64,000 nt of DNA, taken from positions 682,001 to 746,000 of the forward strand of contig NZ_LN831025.1 of NCBI RefSeq assembly GCF_001457695.1, read 5' to 3'. Made by a program: the position numbers and the translations under genes. Positions 1 through 12,370 of this stretch are shown one piece after another. Under the pieces are notes generated by a model. That model made no database searches and was not told the origin of the DNA. It was given only the letters and a program-made list of their open reading frames with translations. This DNA comes from Campylobacter jejuni. Its GTDB lineage: Bacteria; Campylobacterota; Campylobacteria; Campylobacterales; Campylobacteraceae. Each line of letters opens with the position of its first letter. Position 1 is the stretch's first letter.

Positions 1-1043
1 CAGGTGATGGTTATGGAGAAAGCGATGTTATTATAGAAGTAAACAAAGGTGATAGTGCAACTTTAACTTTATATTCTAACAACTATGGGACTAAAGAAAC
101 AGGTCGTTTTAGAGCAGGAATGAGTCAAAGTTTAAACAATATAGCAAGACAAGGGGATAACTTAAATTTTTATCTTCAAGATAGCGATGAAAATCAAATA
201 GATTATGGGATTAATTATAGTACTTTTATAGGAAATTTAAAAATTACTCCATTTGCAACTCAAGGACATTATGTTCTTGGTGGAATTTATAGAAATCTTG
301 GTTTTTATGGGGACTCTATGAATGTTGGGGTAAATTTTTCTTATCCCGTGTTTTTATATACCGAGTATTCTTTATATCTTGTTTCGGGTTTTACTCATAA
401 AAAGATTAAAGATTATTATCTTGATGGTTTAGTAAGTAATGAAAAAGCGAGCAATAGTGTAAATTTAGGCATAGAAGGAACCTATAAAGGTTTAGAGAAT
501 AATGTCCTAAGTTATACCTTAAATTTTACATATGGCAATGTTGAAAACGATGGTGATTCTTCTGGATTTAATGGAGTAAATTTAGGGAATTTTGGAAAAA
601 TGAATTTAAATTTAAGCAACGAATATCAATTCCAAGAACGCTTAACTCACATTTTTCAACTCAATTATCAAAAAGTTATCGGTGGTGCTGTTTTAGATAG
701 TAGTGAATCCGTGTCTTTAGGTGGACCTTATGGTGTGCGTGCTTATTTAGAAGGCGAGGGGAGTGCGGATAATGTTGTTTCTGGCACCTTAGGAATAAGA
801 TTTCAAACACCTTTAGAAGGGCTTTACTTGACTCCTTTTTATGATATAGGATATTCTTGGTATGAAAATAAAGAATATCAAAGCGAAAATCATTATTTTA
901 TGGATGCAATGGGTATGCAAATACTCTATACAAGAAGTGCTAATTTTTATGTAAAAATGGATGCCGCAAGAGCTGTTCATCGGTTTAAACACGATGGAGA
1001 ACATCGAGCAAGAGTTTATGTAAGCCTAGGAAAATACTTTTAA
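1..1043 (+). CDS. TpsB-type outer-membrane transporter (ShlB/FhaC family), 3' part
   Basis: The frame is open from base 3, so the gene begins before the window; the Met at 120 is internal. About 346 C-terminal residues are present. The region before that Met, with a G-D-S-A-T-L-x-L pattern and a GRFRAG stretch, resembles the start of the ShlB/FhaC beta-barrel after the POTRA domains. Alternating hydrophobic strands follow, with the family-like segment SLGGPYGVRAYLEGE and a terminal Phe (LGKYF) typical of outer-membrane barrels. Family members secrete large TpsA haemagglutinins or haemolysins. No TpsA partner is visible downstream; one could lie upstream. The C-terminus looks complete. The gene could be part of a pseudogene whose 5' half cannot be seen here. 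Confidence 0.75.
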   Translation, partial: GDGYGESDVIIEVNKGDSATLTLYSNNYGTKETGRFRAGMSQSLNNIARQGDNLNFYLQDSDENQIDYGINYSTFIGNLKITPFATQGHYVLGGIYRNLGFYGDSMNVGVNFSYPVFLYTEYSLYLVSGFTHKKIKDYYLDGLVSNEKASNSVNLGIEGTYKGLENNVLSYTLNFTYGNVENDGDSSGFNGVNLGNFGKMNLNLSNEYQFQERLTHIFQLNYQKVIGGAVLDSSESVSLGGPYGVRAYLEGEGSADNVVSGTLGIRFQTPLEGLYLTPFYDIGYSWYENKEYQSENHYFMDAMGMQILYTRSANFYVKMDAARAVHRFKHDGEHRARVYVSLGKYF

Positions 1044-1071
1044 CTTTGTGGGGTGATTGGAGAAATTTCTA

Positions 1072-1081
1072 CCCCCCCCCC
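1072..1081. repeat. Homopolymeric C tract (10 C)
   Basis: Ten consecutive C lie 28 bases after the TpsB stop codon, in an otherwise strongly AT-rich region. Campylobacter poly-G/C tracts of this length commonly vary in length and switch surface genes. This one lies outside any frame I can support, so an ON/OFF effect on a protein is not evident. It may be a remnant of a lost gene or act in an untranslated region. Confidence 0.85.
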
Positions 1082-1391
1082 ATTTTTCAACCCACCAAAT
1101 ACTTAATATAAATACTTACACAAATATTTATACTATTTAATCCTTTATTTAATCCCCTTTTAAGTTTAATTGGTTATACTTTCATTTCCTTTTTTGAAAA
1201 AAGGACTTAAAATCTTTTAAATTATAAAGTTTCACTAGCTTAGTAGATTTTATAAATTAACTCTTTTGGTTTTTATCTTATAAACTAAAAGCTTTTTTAT
1301 AAATCTTGTTTTTTAATTTAAAAACTTTTCTTTTAAAAATGGTTTTTTGTTTTGTTCTTTTAAATTAGTATTGTTATTCAAATCTTATTAG

Positions 1392-1414
1392 TCAATCTTT
1401 GAAATCTAAATAAG
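1392..1414 (+). repeat. 16S rRNA processing stem, left arm
   Basis: This segment is the reverse complement of 3126-3148: 19 exact pairs (1392-1410 with 3130-3148), then one G-U and three more pairs. The arms bracket the 16S gene, so in the primary transcript they would form the long stem normally cut by RNase III to release pre-16S RNA. Confidence 0.75.
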
Positions 1415-1551
1415 TGATCGATTGAGCCAGAAAGATTTAGGCATAAGCAATTATGTAAAATCTATTCAATCTAATAATTAAAAAGATTAAAAACTTTTCT
1501 TTTAATCTTTCATAACTTTTTCTTTGAAGAAAAAGATTAAACTATCTATAA

Positions 1552-3066
<1,515 letters not shown>

Positions 3067-3125
3067 CTAGAGTACAAAGTAATAAGTCTCACAACTATTA
3101 CTTCAATATATAAACTCAATTGATT

Positions 3126-3148
3126 CTTGTTTAGATTTCAAAGATTGA
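3126..3148 (+). repeat. 16S rRNA processing stem, right arm
   Basis: Reverse complement of the segment at 1392-1414, as described there. It lies in the spacer between the 16S 3' end and tRNA-Ala. Confidence 0.75.
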
Positions 3149-3168
3149 TGATAAAGCTAATTGTTTAT

Positions 3169-3244
3169 GGGGAATTAGCTCAGCTGGGAGAGCGCCTGCT
3201 TTGCACGCAGGAGGTCAGCGGTTCGATCCCGCTATTCTCCACCA
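3169..3244 (+). tRNA. tRNA-Ala (anticodon TGC)
   Basis: A 76-nt cloverleaf. The acceptor GGGGAAT pairs with ATTCTCC and CCA is encoded. The anticodon arm is CCTGC-TTTGCAC-GCAGG with anticodon TGC, and the T arm contains GGTTCGATCCC. It is located in the 16S-23S spacer, as is usual for Campylobacter. Confidence 0.96.
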
Positions 3245-3252
3245 TCTATTAA

Positions 3253-3329
3253 GGGCCTATAGCTCAGCTGGTTAGAGTGCACCCCTGATAAGGGTGAGGT
3301 CACAAGTTCAAGTCTTGTTAGGCCCACCA
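3253..3329 (+). tRNA. tRNA-Ile (anticodon GAT)
   Basis: A 77-nt cloverleaf. The acceptor GGGCCTA pairs with TAGGCCC and CCA is encoded. The anticodon arm is ACCCC-TGATAAG-GGGT with anticodon GAT, and the T arm contains GTTCAAGTC. It starts 8 nt after tRNA-Ala and should be co-processed from the rRNA transcript. Confidence 0.96.
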
Positions 3330-3867
3330 TAAAAAAGATTTGAATAAAAAAGCTTTAAAATCTAAAGCAAGTATATAAAGTAGATTAAATATAAAATACA
3401 AACTCTATACTTAGATTTATTTTTATCTTTAACTATAAAAGAATATACTTTAATAAATATAAATAACATATACATTATGTATTTATATTTATAATGAGAT
3501 TATTTAATATATATGCTTCCTTTAGGTTTTAAACCTAAATGTTCTTTTTAATTATCATTGTTAAGAGTCACAAGCAAGTTTTAATAAAAACAATTTTACA
3601 GGACTTGTTAAAGGATAAAACCTATTTATCTTTTCTTTGGTTTAACTTATATCTTTTAATTATCTTTATTTCTATAATAAAGAGAATATTAGATTTAAGA
3701 TTTATAAATTAAAGACAAGTTTCAAACTCACAGCTTAGTTGAGACTAAATCATTTAGTTTTATATTAAGTGTTTGAATGCTTTCCGTCTTAAGATAAAGA
3801 AGTCTTATCATAAAAACTTTAACAAGGAAGTGATGCGTTTTAGAATCAATAATAAAAGGTAAAAAAA
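3330..3867 (+). other. tRNA-Ile to 23S spacer
   Basis: About 540 bases of very AT-rich transcribed spacer. The only clear structure is the left arm of the 23S processing stem at 3812-3836. No protein gene or extra RNA gene is recognisable. Confidence 0.7.
3812..3836 (+). repeat. 23S rRNA processing stem, left arm
   Basis: Twenty-five bases pair with 6780-6804, with 24 Watson-Crick pairs and one G-U. The arms bracket the 23S gene, so they should form the RNase III processing stem for pre-23S RNA. Confidence 0.85.
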
Positions 3868-6772
<2,905 letters not shown>

Positions 6773-6779
6773 TAATAAA

Positions 6780-6804
6780 GCATCACTTCCTTGTTAAGGT
6801 TTTT
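6780..6804 (+). repeat. 23S rRNA processing stem, right arm
   Basis: Reverse complement (one G-U) of the segment at 3812-3836; see that entry. Confidence 0.85.
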
Positions 6805-7005
6805 AAGAATACTTTAAATATAGATAATATTTAGAGTTTAGTAGAAATCTTTCAAGTAGAGTTTGTATTAGAACTTGCTCTTAACATTGTTTTTTAAGTA
6901 TTCTATATAAAAACTTATCAAAGATAAAAGATAAGAAAAAAGTAAAGAAATAAAAGATTAGGCTTTATTCTTAAATTCAATCTTTCAAAGAATATTTAAA
7001 TAACA

Positions 7006-7126
7006 ATGTCCGTGATTATACAGATGTGGAAACGCCTTGCTCCATCCCGAACCAAGAAGCTAAGCACATCGTGGGTGATGATACTACGCCTTACTGGCAG
7101 GGGGAAAGTAGCTCATTGCGGACTTG
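7006..7126 (+). rRNA. rrf: 5S ribosomal RNA
   Basis: A roughly 120-nt gene about 235 nt after 23S. The terminal helix pairs TGTCCG with CGGACT. The conserved loop segment CCATCCCGAACCAAGAAG lies near 7043. The 5' and 3' ends are approximate. No clear rho-independent terminator follows; 7127-7372 is AT-rich with nothing else I can support. Confidence 0.92.
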
Positions 7127-7372
7127 TTAAATATCTTCATTACTTACTTTATACATAAATCCTATGTTTATTTTTATTGTTGTTTTAGATGGTGCTTAGA
7201 ATCGTGTTTAAAAAAGAGTTTGTTGCTGGTTAGGGTTTTTAGAGAGAATAGGGTGTTTTTAGGGGTTTGGAAGGTAATAGAGGATAAAAATTTAAAATTT
7301 TCTAAGTTAAAATTACGTAAAATATATCAGCAATATTTTTGAAAAGATGTCGAACAATTTGAAGGCATCAAA

Positions 7373-8554
7373 ATGGATTTTATAAAATTTCTTAATCATT
7401 TTCAACCCATATCTAAATCTTCTCAGCAAGCTAGTGTATATAAATCTTTTAAGTTGAATTTAAAACCAAAGATTCTTAATGAAAAAGACGAAAATTCCTC
7501 TTCATTTCAAGATCAAAAAACAGATGTAGCTCAAACTATGCTTCAAAGATTGGAAGATGAAAAAGTTTTCAATCAAAAGGTGAGTGATAAAGTAAAAAAA
7601 GCTGAAAGAGGTATGACTACTATATATTTTAGAGATCCTATTACAAATAAACTCGTTCGTAGTGCTTTAAGTTCAACAGCTATCAATAAAATGGGAATTA
7701 AATTTGATAAAGAAGATATGACTAAAAGACTTGATGGATCATATATATTAAGTGGAAAAGCTGAAAATTTTGTGGCTGGATGGTATGCTGATATAGCATA
7801 TACTAGAGCTTATGTGGCTAGCGATAGAAATAATGATGGATATTTAGAAGATTATGAGCTTGAAGATACGAAAAGTGGTTTTGTAGCACAGGCAACAAAT
7901 TTAGGACTTTTTGTGCAATCTTATATACAATTAAATGGTAGTGTAGATACTCTATTTGGTTTTGAAAAAGATTTTAGAGAAATGCGTCCAGATGATACTA
8001 AAGATACAGATTATGCTGGTAGAACTATAGGTTTAGAGCTTGATAAAATGATAAGAAAAGATGGAGATTTTGATGGAGAGCTTAGTTTTAGCGAAACTGG
8101 CATGCAAGCAGTAAAAACCAAAGCTTCAAATTCTGGATGGACTGAAAGTGTAGGTATATTAACTTTAACTAAATTTGATCAAACTAATACAATGGAAATT
8201 AAAGATATCTTGGATAAATTAGGTAAAGGTGTAAAATATGATGATTTAAGTGAAGATGAAAAATCTCTACTTAAAATGCAATTATCTGATAAAATTTTTG
8301 ATGAAGTTGAAGATAAAGAAACTGGTAATAAAAAACTTGTTTTTAATCTGGATAAATTTAAAATTTTCTATGAAGGTTTTGTGGATTTATTCAAACAAAG
8401 AAGTGCAAAAATGCTAGGTTTAAAACCTGAAGATGCAACTAAACTTAATTATGACAATCTTGGTGAAATTATCAACGAAATGAAGCAAACTTATTTTGAT
8501 ACAAATTCTACAAGTTATGGAAAAATAGCTGATTTAATTAAAATTTGGGCTTAG
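7373..8554 (+). CDS. Hypothetical protein with two EF-hand calcium-binding loops
   Basis: A 393-residue protein without signal peptide or membrane segment, rich in Lys, Asp and Glu. Two 12-residue loops fit the EF-hand pattern exactly: DRNNDGYLEDYE at 151-162 and DGDFDGELSFSE at 230-241. Each has Asp or Asn at positions 1, 3 and 5, Gly at 6, a hydrophobic residue at 8 and Glu at 12. A third, degenerate loop may start at DQTNTMEIKD, about 30 residues later. The start is ATG after GAAGG. The gene lies alone between 5S rRNA and the heat-shock operon. Calcium binding is inferred from the motif; the cellular role is unknown. I know of no named family. Confidence 0.85.
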   Translation: MDFIKFLNHFQPISKSSQQASVYKSFKLNLKPKILNEKDENSSSFQDQKTDVAQTMLQRLEDEKVFNQKVSDKVKKAERGMTTIYFRDPITNKLVRSALSSTAINKMGIKFDKEDMTKRLDGSYILSGKAENFVAGWYADIAYTRAYVASDRNNDGYLEDYELEDTKSGFVAQATNLGLFVQSYIQLNGSVDTLFGFEKDFREMRPDDTKDTDYAGRTIGLELDKMIRKDGDFDGELSFSETGMQAVKTKASNSGWTESVGILTLTKFDQTNTMEIKDILDKLGKGVKYDDLSEDEKSLLKMQLSDKIFDEVEDKETGNKKLVFNLDKFKIFYEGFVDLFKQRSAKMLGLKPEDATKLNYDNLGEIINEMKQTYFDTNSTSYGKIADLIKIWA

Positions 8555-8684
8555 TTTTTATAATTATCTTGTAAAATATATTGTTATTTTTATTTTGATA
8601 TATTGTATTCTTATAAAAAAGTAACTAATAAAAGTTTAGTCATATAGACTAAATAAAATTAAGTATATTTTTTTATATTTATAC

Positions 8685-8714
8685 TTGACAAAATAACACT
8701 CAATGTTGTATAAT
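8685..8714 (+). promoter_or_regulatory. Promoter of the hrcA-grpE-dnaK operon
   Basis: TTGACA at 8685-8690 and TATAAT at 8709-8714, separated by 18 bases, give a full consensus sigma-70 promoter. This is notable because Campylobacter promoters usually lack a recognisable -35. The expected start of transcription falls at the CIRCE-like element. Confidence 0.8.
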
Positions 8715-8718
8715 ACTT

Positions 8719-8744
8719 CTAGCAATCAAAAAATAGAGTGCTAA
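8719..8744 (+). promoter_or_regulatory. CIRCE-like HrcA operator
   Basis: The right arm GAGTGCTAA (8736-8744) is a perfect CIRCE half-site. The left arm CTAGCAATC (8719-8727) matches TTAGCACTC at 7 of 9 positions. The spacer is 8 bases rather than the usual 9. It sits directly after the -10, where HrcA binding would block initiation, so the operon is probably autoregulated by heat shock. Confidence 0.75.
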
Positions 8745-8762
8745 AAATTTAAGGAAAGAGCT

Positions 8763-9554
8763 ATGAAAAGCCGAGATAAAAAGGATTTGATTTTAGATTC
8801 TATCATCCAAACTTATCTTTTAGATAATGTTCCTATTGGTTCAAATGAATTGAATTTAAATCTTTGCATCCCTGCTTCAACTATACGCGTCTATCTTAAA
8901 AGGCTTAGCGACGAGGGTTTGATCACTCAGCTTCATATAAGTAGTGGTAGAATTCCTACTATTTTGACAATGCAAAATTACTGGCAAAGTTTTTGGAAAA
9001 AAGAACAAGATCAAGATATCAATATCAAAAGTGAGAATTTTTTAAAAGAGTTGAGTAAAGAATTTGAAATTTACTGTCTTGTTTATGGTGGTAGAAGCTT
9101 AGTGCTTAAAGAAGTGCTTGATCTAAATGCTAAGTTTATAGTGCTTGATTTTAAAGAAGAAGAGCTCGTTTTAAAATATGAAAAAGAAGCATGGAATTTT
9201 TTACAAAGTCTTATAGGATTGGATCTTTTTAGTATAGAAAAAATAGCTTTGAGGGTTCATTTTATGGATCTTGTAGAAAAAATAGCTAGCTTAAGGCAAA
9301 ATTTGATTTGCTATAGAAGCAATGAAGAAAGAGCTTATCAAATTTATCAAAATGATGAATTTGTTAAGCTCTTAGATTGCGGAGTTCATCGTTATTTCAA
9401 AGAAAGTCTTGAATTTGAACCTTTATTTAAAGAAGGTTTTATGGGGCTTAAGGTGGATGCGCAGTTTTTGGGCGAAGATGTAAATATTATCTTAGCAGGT
9501 AGTGTTTATACGGATTATAAAAAAATATTACAATACATAAAGGAGGCGGCGTGA
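8763..9554 (+). CDS. hrcA: Heat-inducible transcription repressor HrcA
   Basis: A 263-residue repressor of class I heat-shock genes. The N-terminal winged-helix region (about 1-68) includes the family signature SGRIPT at 61-66. The remainder is a shortened dimerisation/inserted domain: many HrcA proteins have about 340 residues. It is the first gene of the operon, behind the CIRCE-like site, with grpE starting 4 bases inside its end. ATG follows AAGGAAAGAG. The reduced length fits what I would expect for Campylobacter and does not look like truncation. Confidence 0.9.
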   Translation: MKSRDKKDLILDSIIQTYLLDNVPIGSNELNLNLCIPASTIRVYLKRLSDEGLITQLHISSGRIPTILTMQNYWQSFWKKEQDQDINIKSENFLKELSKEFEIYCLVYGGRSLVLKEVLDLNAKFIVLDFKEEELVLKYEKEAWNFLQSLIGLDLFSIEKIALRVHFMDLVEKIASLRQNLICYRSNEERAYQIYQNDEFVKLLDCGVHRYFKESLEFEPLFKEGFMGLKVDAQFLGEDVNIILAGSVYTDYKKILQYIKEAA

Positions 9555-10081
9555 GCGAGCAAAAGCAAGAATTTGAAAACGAAAACGCGGAAAATTCTGA
9601 ACATTTGCAAGATGAGAATTTGCAAAATATCGAAGATGTTGAGCAAAACAAATTGCAAAAAGACTATGATGAATTAAAAGACAAATATATGCGTGCAAAC
9701 GCTGAATTTGAAAATATTAAAAAAAGAATGGAAAAAGAAAAGTTAAGCGCTATGGCTTATGCAAATGAAAGCTTTGCTAAGGATTTGCTCGATGTTTTAG
9801 ATGCTTTAGAAGCTGCTGTTAATGTCGAATGCCAAGATGAAATTAGCTTAAAAATCAAAGAAGGAGTGCAAAATACTTTAGATTTATTTCTTAAGAAACT
9901 TGAAAAACATGGAGTGGCTCTTATTAAAGAAGAAAAAGAGTTCGATCCAAATTTACATGAGGCAATGTTTCATGTAGATAGTGAAAATCATCAAAGTGGT
10001 GAAGTGGTTACCGTGCTTCAAAAAGGCTATAAAATAGCCGATCGCGTGATCCGCCCAACCAAAGTTAGTGTAGCAAAATAA
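9551..10081 (+). CDS. grpE: Nucleotide exchange factor GrpE
   Basis: A 176-residue cochaperone that releases ADP from DnaK. It has an acidic N-terminal tail (1-35), a long helical dimer segment with [15 protein letters not shown] near 50-64, and a C-terminal beta domain ending in [16 protein letters not shown]. The start is GTG overlapping the hrcA stop by 4 bases, behind a very strong AAAGGAGG site, which indicates translational coupling. Confidence 0.95.
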   Translation: MSEQKQEFENENAENSEHLQDENLQNIEDVEQNKLQKDYDELKDKYMRANAEFENIKKRMEKEKLSAMAYANESFAKDLLDVLDALEAAVNVECQDEISLKIKEGVQNTLDLFLKKLEKHGVALIKEEKEFDPNLHEAMFHVDSENHQSGEVVTVLQKGYKIADRVIRPTKVSVAK

Positions 10082-10102
10082 ATTTTAATAAAAGGAATTG
10101 TA

Positions 10103-10321
10103 GTGGCAAAACAAAAAAAAGATAGTGGAAAAAGATATACTAAAGAAGAGATTATATCTATTAAAAACTATATAGACAAAAATGGAAGTTTCAGAACCTA
10201 CGAGGATGGAAATCAGTATGCTGAAATTCATCTTGAGAATACTGGAAAAGATAGATCAGGGCATGCTCTTTATATGTGTGCTTGGAGGATTGAAAATGGG
10301 GAATATGATTCTTACTTTTAA
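10103..10321 (+). CDS. Small hypothetical protein inside the dnaK operon
   Basis: A 72-residue protein starting at GTG behind AAAGGAATT. It is basic at the N-terminus (MAKQKKDSGKRYTKEE) with aromatic-rich strands at the C-terminus (GHALYMCAWRIENGEYDSYF). No signal peptide or membrane segment. It lies 21 bases after grpE and 45 bases before dnaK on the same strand, so it should be transcribed with the heat-shock genes. I do not recognise a family. Good ribosome binding site, tight fit and plausible composition support a real gene. Confidence 0.7.
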   Translation: MAKQKKDSGKRYTKEEIISIKNYIDKNGSFRTYEDGNQYAEIHLENTGKDRSGHALYMCAWRIENGEYDSYF

Positions 10322-10366
10322 AGAGATAAAAATTTAATATATAAATTTCAATATAAAGGATAAATA

Positions 10367-12238
10367 ATGAGTAAAGTTATAGGTATAGATTTAGGAACAA
10401 CCAATTCTTGTGTTGCTGTGTATGAACGCGGTGAGAGTAAAGTAATCCCAAATAAAGAAGGTAAAAATACAACTCCTTCTGTGGTAGCTTTTACAGATAA
10501 AGGCGAGGTTTTAGTAGGAGATAGTGCAAAACGCCAAGCGGTAACTAACCCTGAAAAAACCATTTATTCTATCAAAAGAATTATGGGCTTGATGATCAAT
10601 GAAGACGCGGCTAAAGAAGCTAAAACAAGACTTCCTTATCATATTACTGAAAGAAATGGTGCTTGTGCTATTGAAATTGCAGGGAAAATTTATACTCCGC
10701 AAGAAATTTCAGCGAAAGTTTTAATGAAACTAAAAGAAGATGCTGAAGCTTTCTTGGGCGAGAGTGTTGTAGATGCGGTTATTACTGTGCCTGCGTATTT
10801 TAACGATGCACAAAGAAAAGCGACAAAAGAAGCGGGAACGATAGCAGGACTTAATGTATTAAGAATTATCAATGAGCCTACTTCAGCAGCTCTAGCTTAC
10901 GGACTTGATAAAAAAGATAGTGAAAAAATTGTGGTTTATGATCTAGGTGGGGGAACTTTTGACGTTACTGTGCTTGAAACTGGCGATAATGTAGTAGAAG
11001 TTTTAGCAACAGGTGGTAACGCTTTCTTAGGGGGCGATGATTTTGATAATAAACTTATAGATTTTCTAGCTAATGAATTTAAAGATGAAACAGGCATAGA
11101 TCTTAAAAATGATGTTATGGCTTTGCAACGCTTGAAAGAAGCAGCAGAAAATGCTAAAAAAGAATTAAGCTCAGCTAATGAAACTGAAATTAATTTACCA
11201 TTTATCACAGCAGATGCAAGTGGGCCAAAACATTTGGTTAAAAAACTTACTAGAGCTAAATTTGAAGGTATGATTGATTCTTTAGTAGCTGAAACCATCA
11301 CTAAAATCAATGAAGTAGTAAGCGATGCAGGGCTTAAAAAAGATGAGATCAAAGAAATTGTTATGGTAGGGGGCTCTACTCGTGTTCCTTTAGTGCAAGA
11401 AGAAGTGAAAAAAGCTTTTAATAAAGATCTTAACAAGTCTGTAAATCCTGATGAAGTTGTGGCTATTGGTGCGGCGATTCAAGGTGCGGTTATAAAAGGC
11501 GATGTTAAAGATGTGCTTTTACTTGATGTTACTCCGCTCTCTTTGGGTATAGAAACTCTAGGCGGGGTAATGACTAAGATTATCGAAAAAGGTACAACTA
11601 TTCCAACTAAAAAAGAGCAAGTTTTCTCAACCGCTGAAGATAATCAAAGTGCTGTAACTATCAATGTTTTACAAGGGGAAAGAGAATTTAGTCGTGATAA
11701 TAAATCTTTAGGAAATTTTAATCTTGAAGGAATTCCACCAGCACCACGCGGTATGCCACAAATCGAAGTTACTTTTGATATCGATGCAAATGGTATTTTA
11801 ACCGTTAGCGCAAAAGATAAAGCAACAGGTAAGGCTCAAGAGATCAAAATCACAGGTTCAAGCGGACTTAGCGAGGAAGAGATTAATAACATGGTAAAAG
11901 ATGCTGAACTTCACAAAGAAGAAGACAAAAAACGCAAAGAAGCTGTAGATGCTAGAAATGCAGCTGATAGCTTGGCGCATCAAGTAGAAAAATCTTTAAG
12001 TGAGTTGGGTGAAAAAGTTGCCACTGCTGATAAAGAAAATATTCAAAAAGCTCTTGATGATTTGCGTGAGACTTTGAAAAATCAAAATGCAAACAAAGAA
12101 GAGATTGAAAGCAAAATGAAAGCTTTAAGTGAAGTTTCTCATAAGTTAGCTGAAAATATGTATAAAAAAGATGAGCCAAACACAGCAAACGATAAAAAGA
12201 AAAAAGATGACGATGTAATCGACGCTGAAGTTGAGTAA
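10367..12238 (+). CDS. dnaK: Molecular chaperone DnaK (Hsp70)
   Basis: A 623-residue chaperone. The ATPase domain begins with [16 protein letters not shown] (5-20) and contains [15 protein letters not shown] near 192 and [14 protein letters not shown] near 330. The linker [13 protein letters not shown] near 380 leads into the substrate-binding domain and helical lid, ending in [10 protein letters not shown], the usual EEVD-like bacterial tail. It works with GrpE from the same operon; dnaJ is not in this window. ATG follows AAAGGATAA. A terminator hairpin follows. Confidence 0.98.
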   Translation: MSKVIGIDLGTTNSCVAVYERGESKVIPNKEGKNTTPSVVAFTDKGEVLVGDSAKRQAVTNPEKTIYSIKRIMGLMINEDAAKEAKTRLPYHITERNGACAIEIAGKIYTPQEISAKVLMKLKEDAEAFLGESVVDAVITVPAYFNDAQRKATKEAGTIAGLNVLRIINEPTSAALAYGLDKKDSEKIVVYDLGGGTFDVTVLETGDNVVEVLATGGNAFLGGDDFDNKLIDFLANEFKDETGIDLKNDVMALQRLKEAAENAKKELSSANETEINLPFITADASGPKHLVKKLTRAKFEGMIDSLVAETITKINEVVSDAGLKKDEIKEIVMVGGSTRVPLVQEEVKKAFNKDLNKSVNPDEVVAIGAAIQGAVIKGDVKDVLLLDVTPLSLGIETLGGVMTKIIEKGTTIPTKKEQVFSTAEDNQSAVTINVLQGEREFSRDNKSLGNFNLEGIPPAPRGMPQIEVTFDIDANGILTVSAKDKATGKAQEIKITGSSGLSEEEINNMVKDAELHKEEDKKRKEAVDARNAADSLAHQVEKSLSELGEKVATADKENIQKALDDLRETLKNQNANKEEIESKMKALSEVSHKLAENMYKKDEPNTANDKKKKDDDVIDAEVE

Positions 12239-12254
12239 TCTTCTAAAATCTCCA

Positions 12255-12279
12255 TTCAAGCCTTTTTAAAAGGCTTGAA
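12255..12279 (+). terminator. Terminator of the heat-shock operon
   Basis: A perfect 11-bp stem (TTCAAGCCTTT with AAAGGCTTGAA) and 3-base loop lies 17 bases after dnaK. The following sequence is T-rich (ATTCTATTTTATC) without a pure T run, so termination may be incomplete. Confidence 0.75.
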
Positions 12280-12333
12280 CTCAATTCTATTTTATCTTAT
12301 TTAATTTTTAAAAATTTTTTAGTAGTGATTTTA

Positions 12334-12339
12334 TATAAT
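12334..12339 (+). promoter_or_regulatory. -10 element upstream of hsdM
   Basis: TATAAT lies 31 bases before the hsdM start codon, after a T-rich upstream region as is typical of Campylobacter promoters. It would give the restriction-modification operon its own transcription start after the dnaK terminator. Confidence 0.5.
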
Positions 12340-12370
12340 ATATTATTAATAAAAATATAAGGAACACATC

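Larger units (their letters stand above)
1044..1551 (+). other. rRNA operon upstream region and 16S leader
   Basis: About 500 bases without a supportable protein gene. It holds the C tract (1072-1081), very AT-rich sequence that should contain the rrn promoters, a boxA-like TGTTCTTTTA at 1353-1362, and the left arm of the 16S processing stem (1392-1414). A TATACT at 1175-1180 could be a -10 element, but no convincing -35 accompanies it, so I do not assign a promoter. Confidence 0.5.

Noticed and set aside
7124..7342. 72-codon frame starting with TTG at the end of 5S rRNA
   Set aside because: It begins inside 5S rRNA, has no ribosome site and an odd, aromatic-rich composition; best read as noncoding spacer.
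10348..11436. Long antisense frames within dnaK
   Set aside because: They mirror dnaK codon bias on the opposite strand and lack ribosome sites; dnaK itself is certain.
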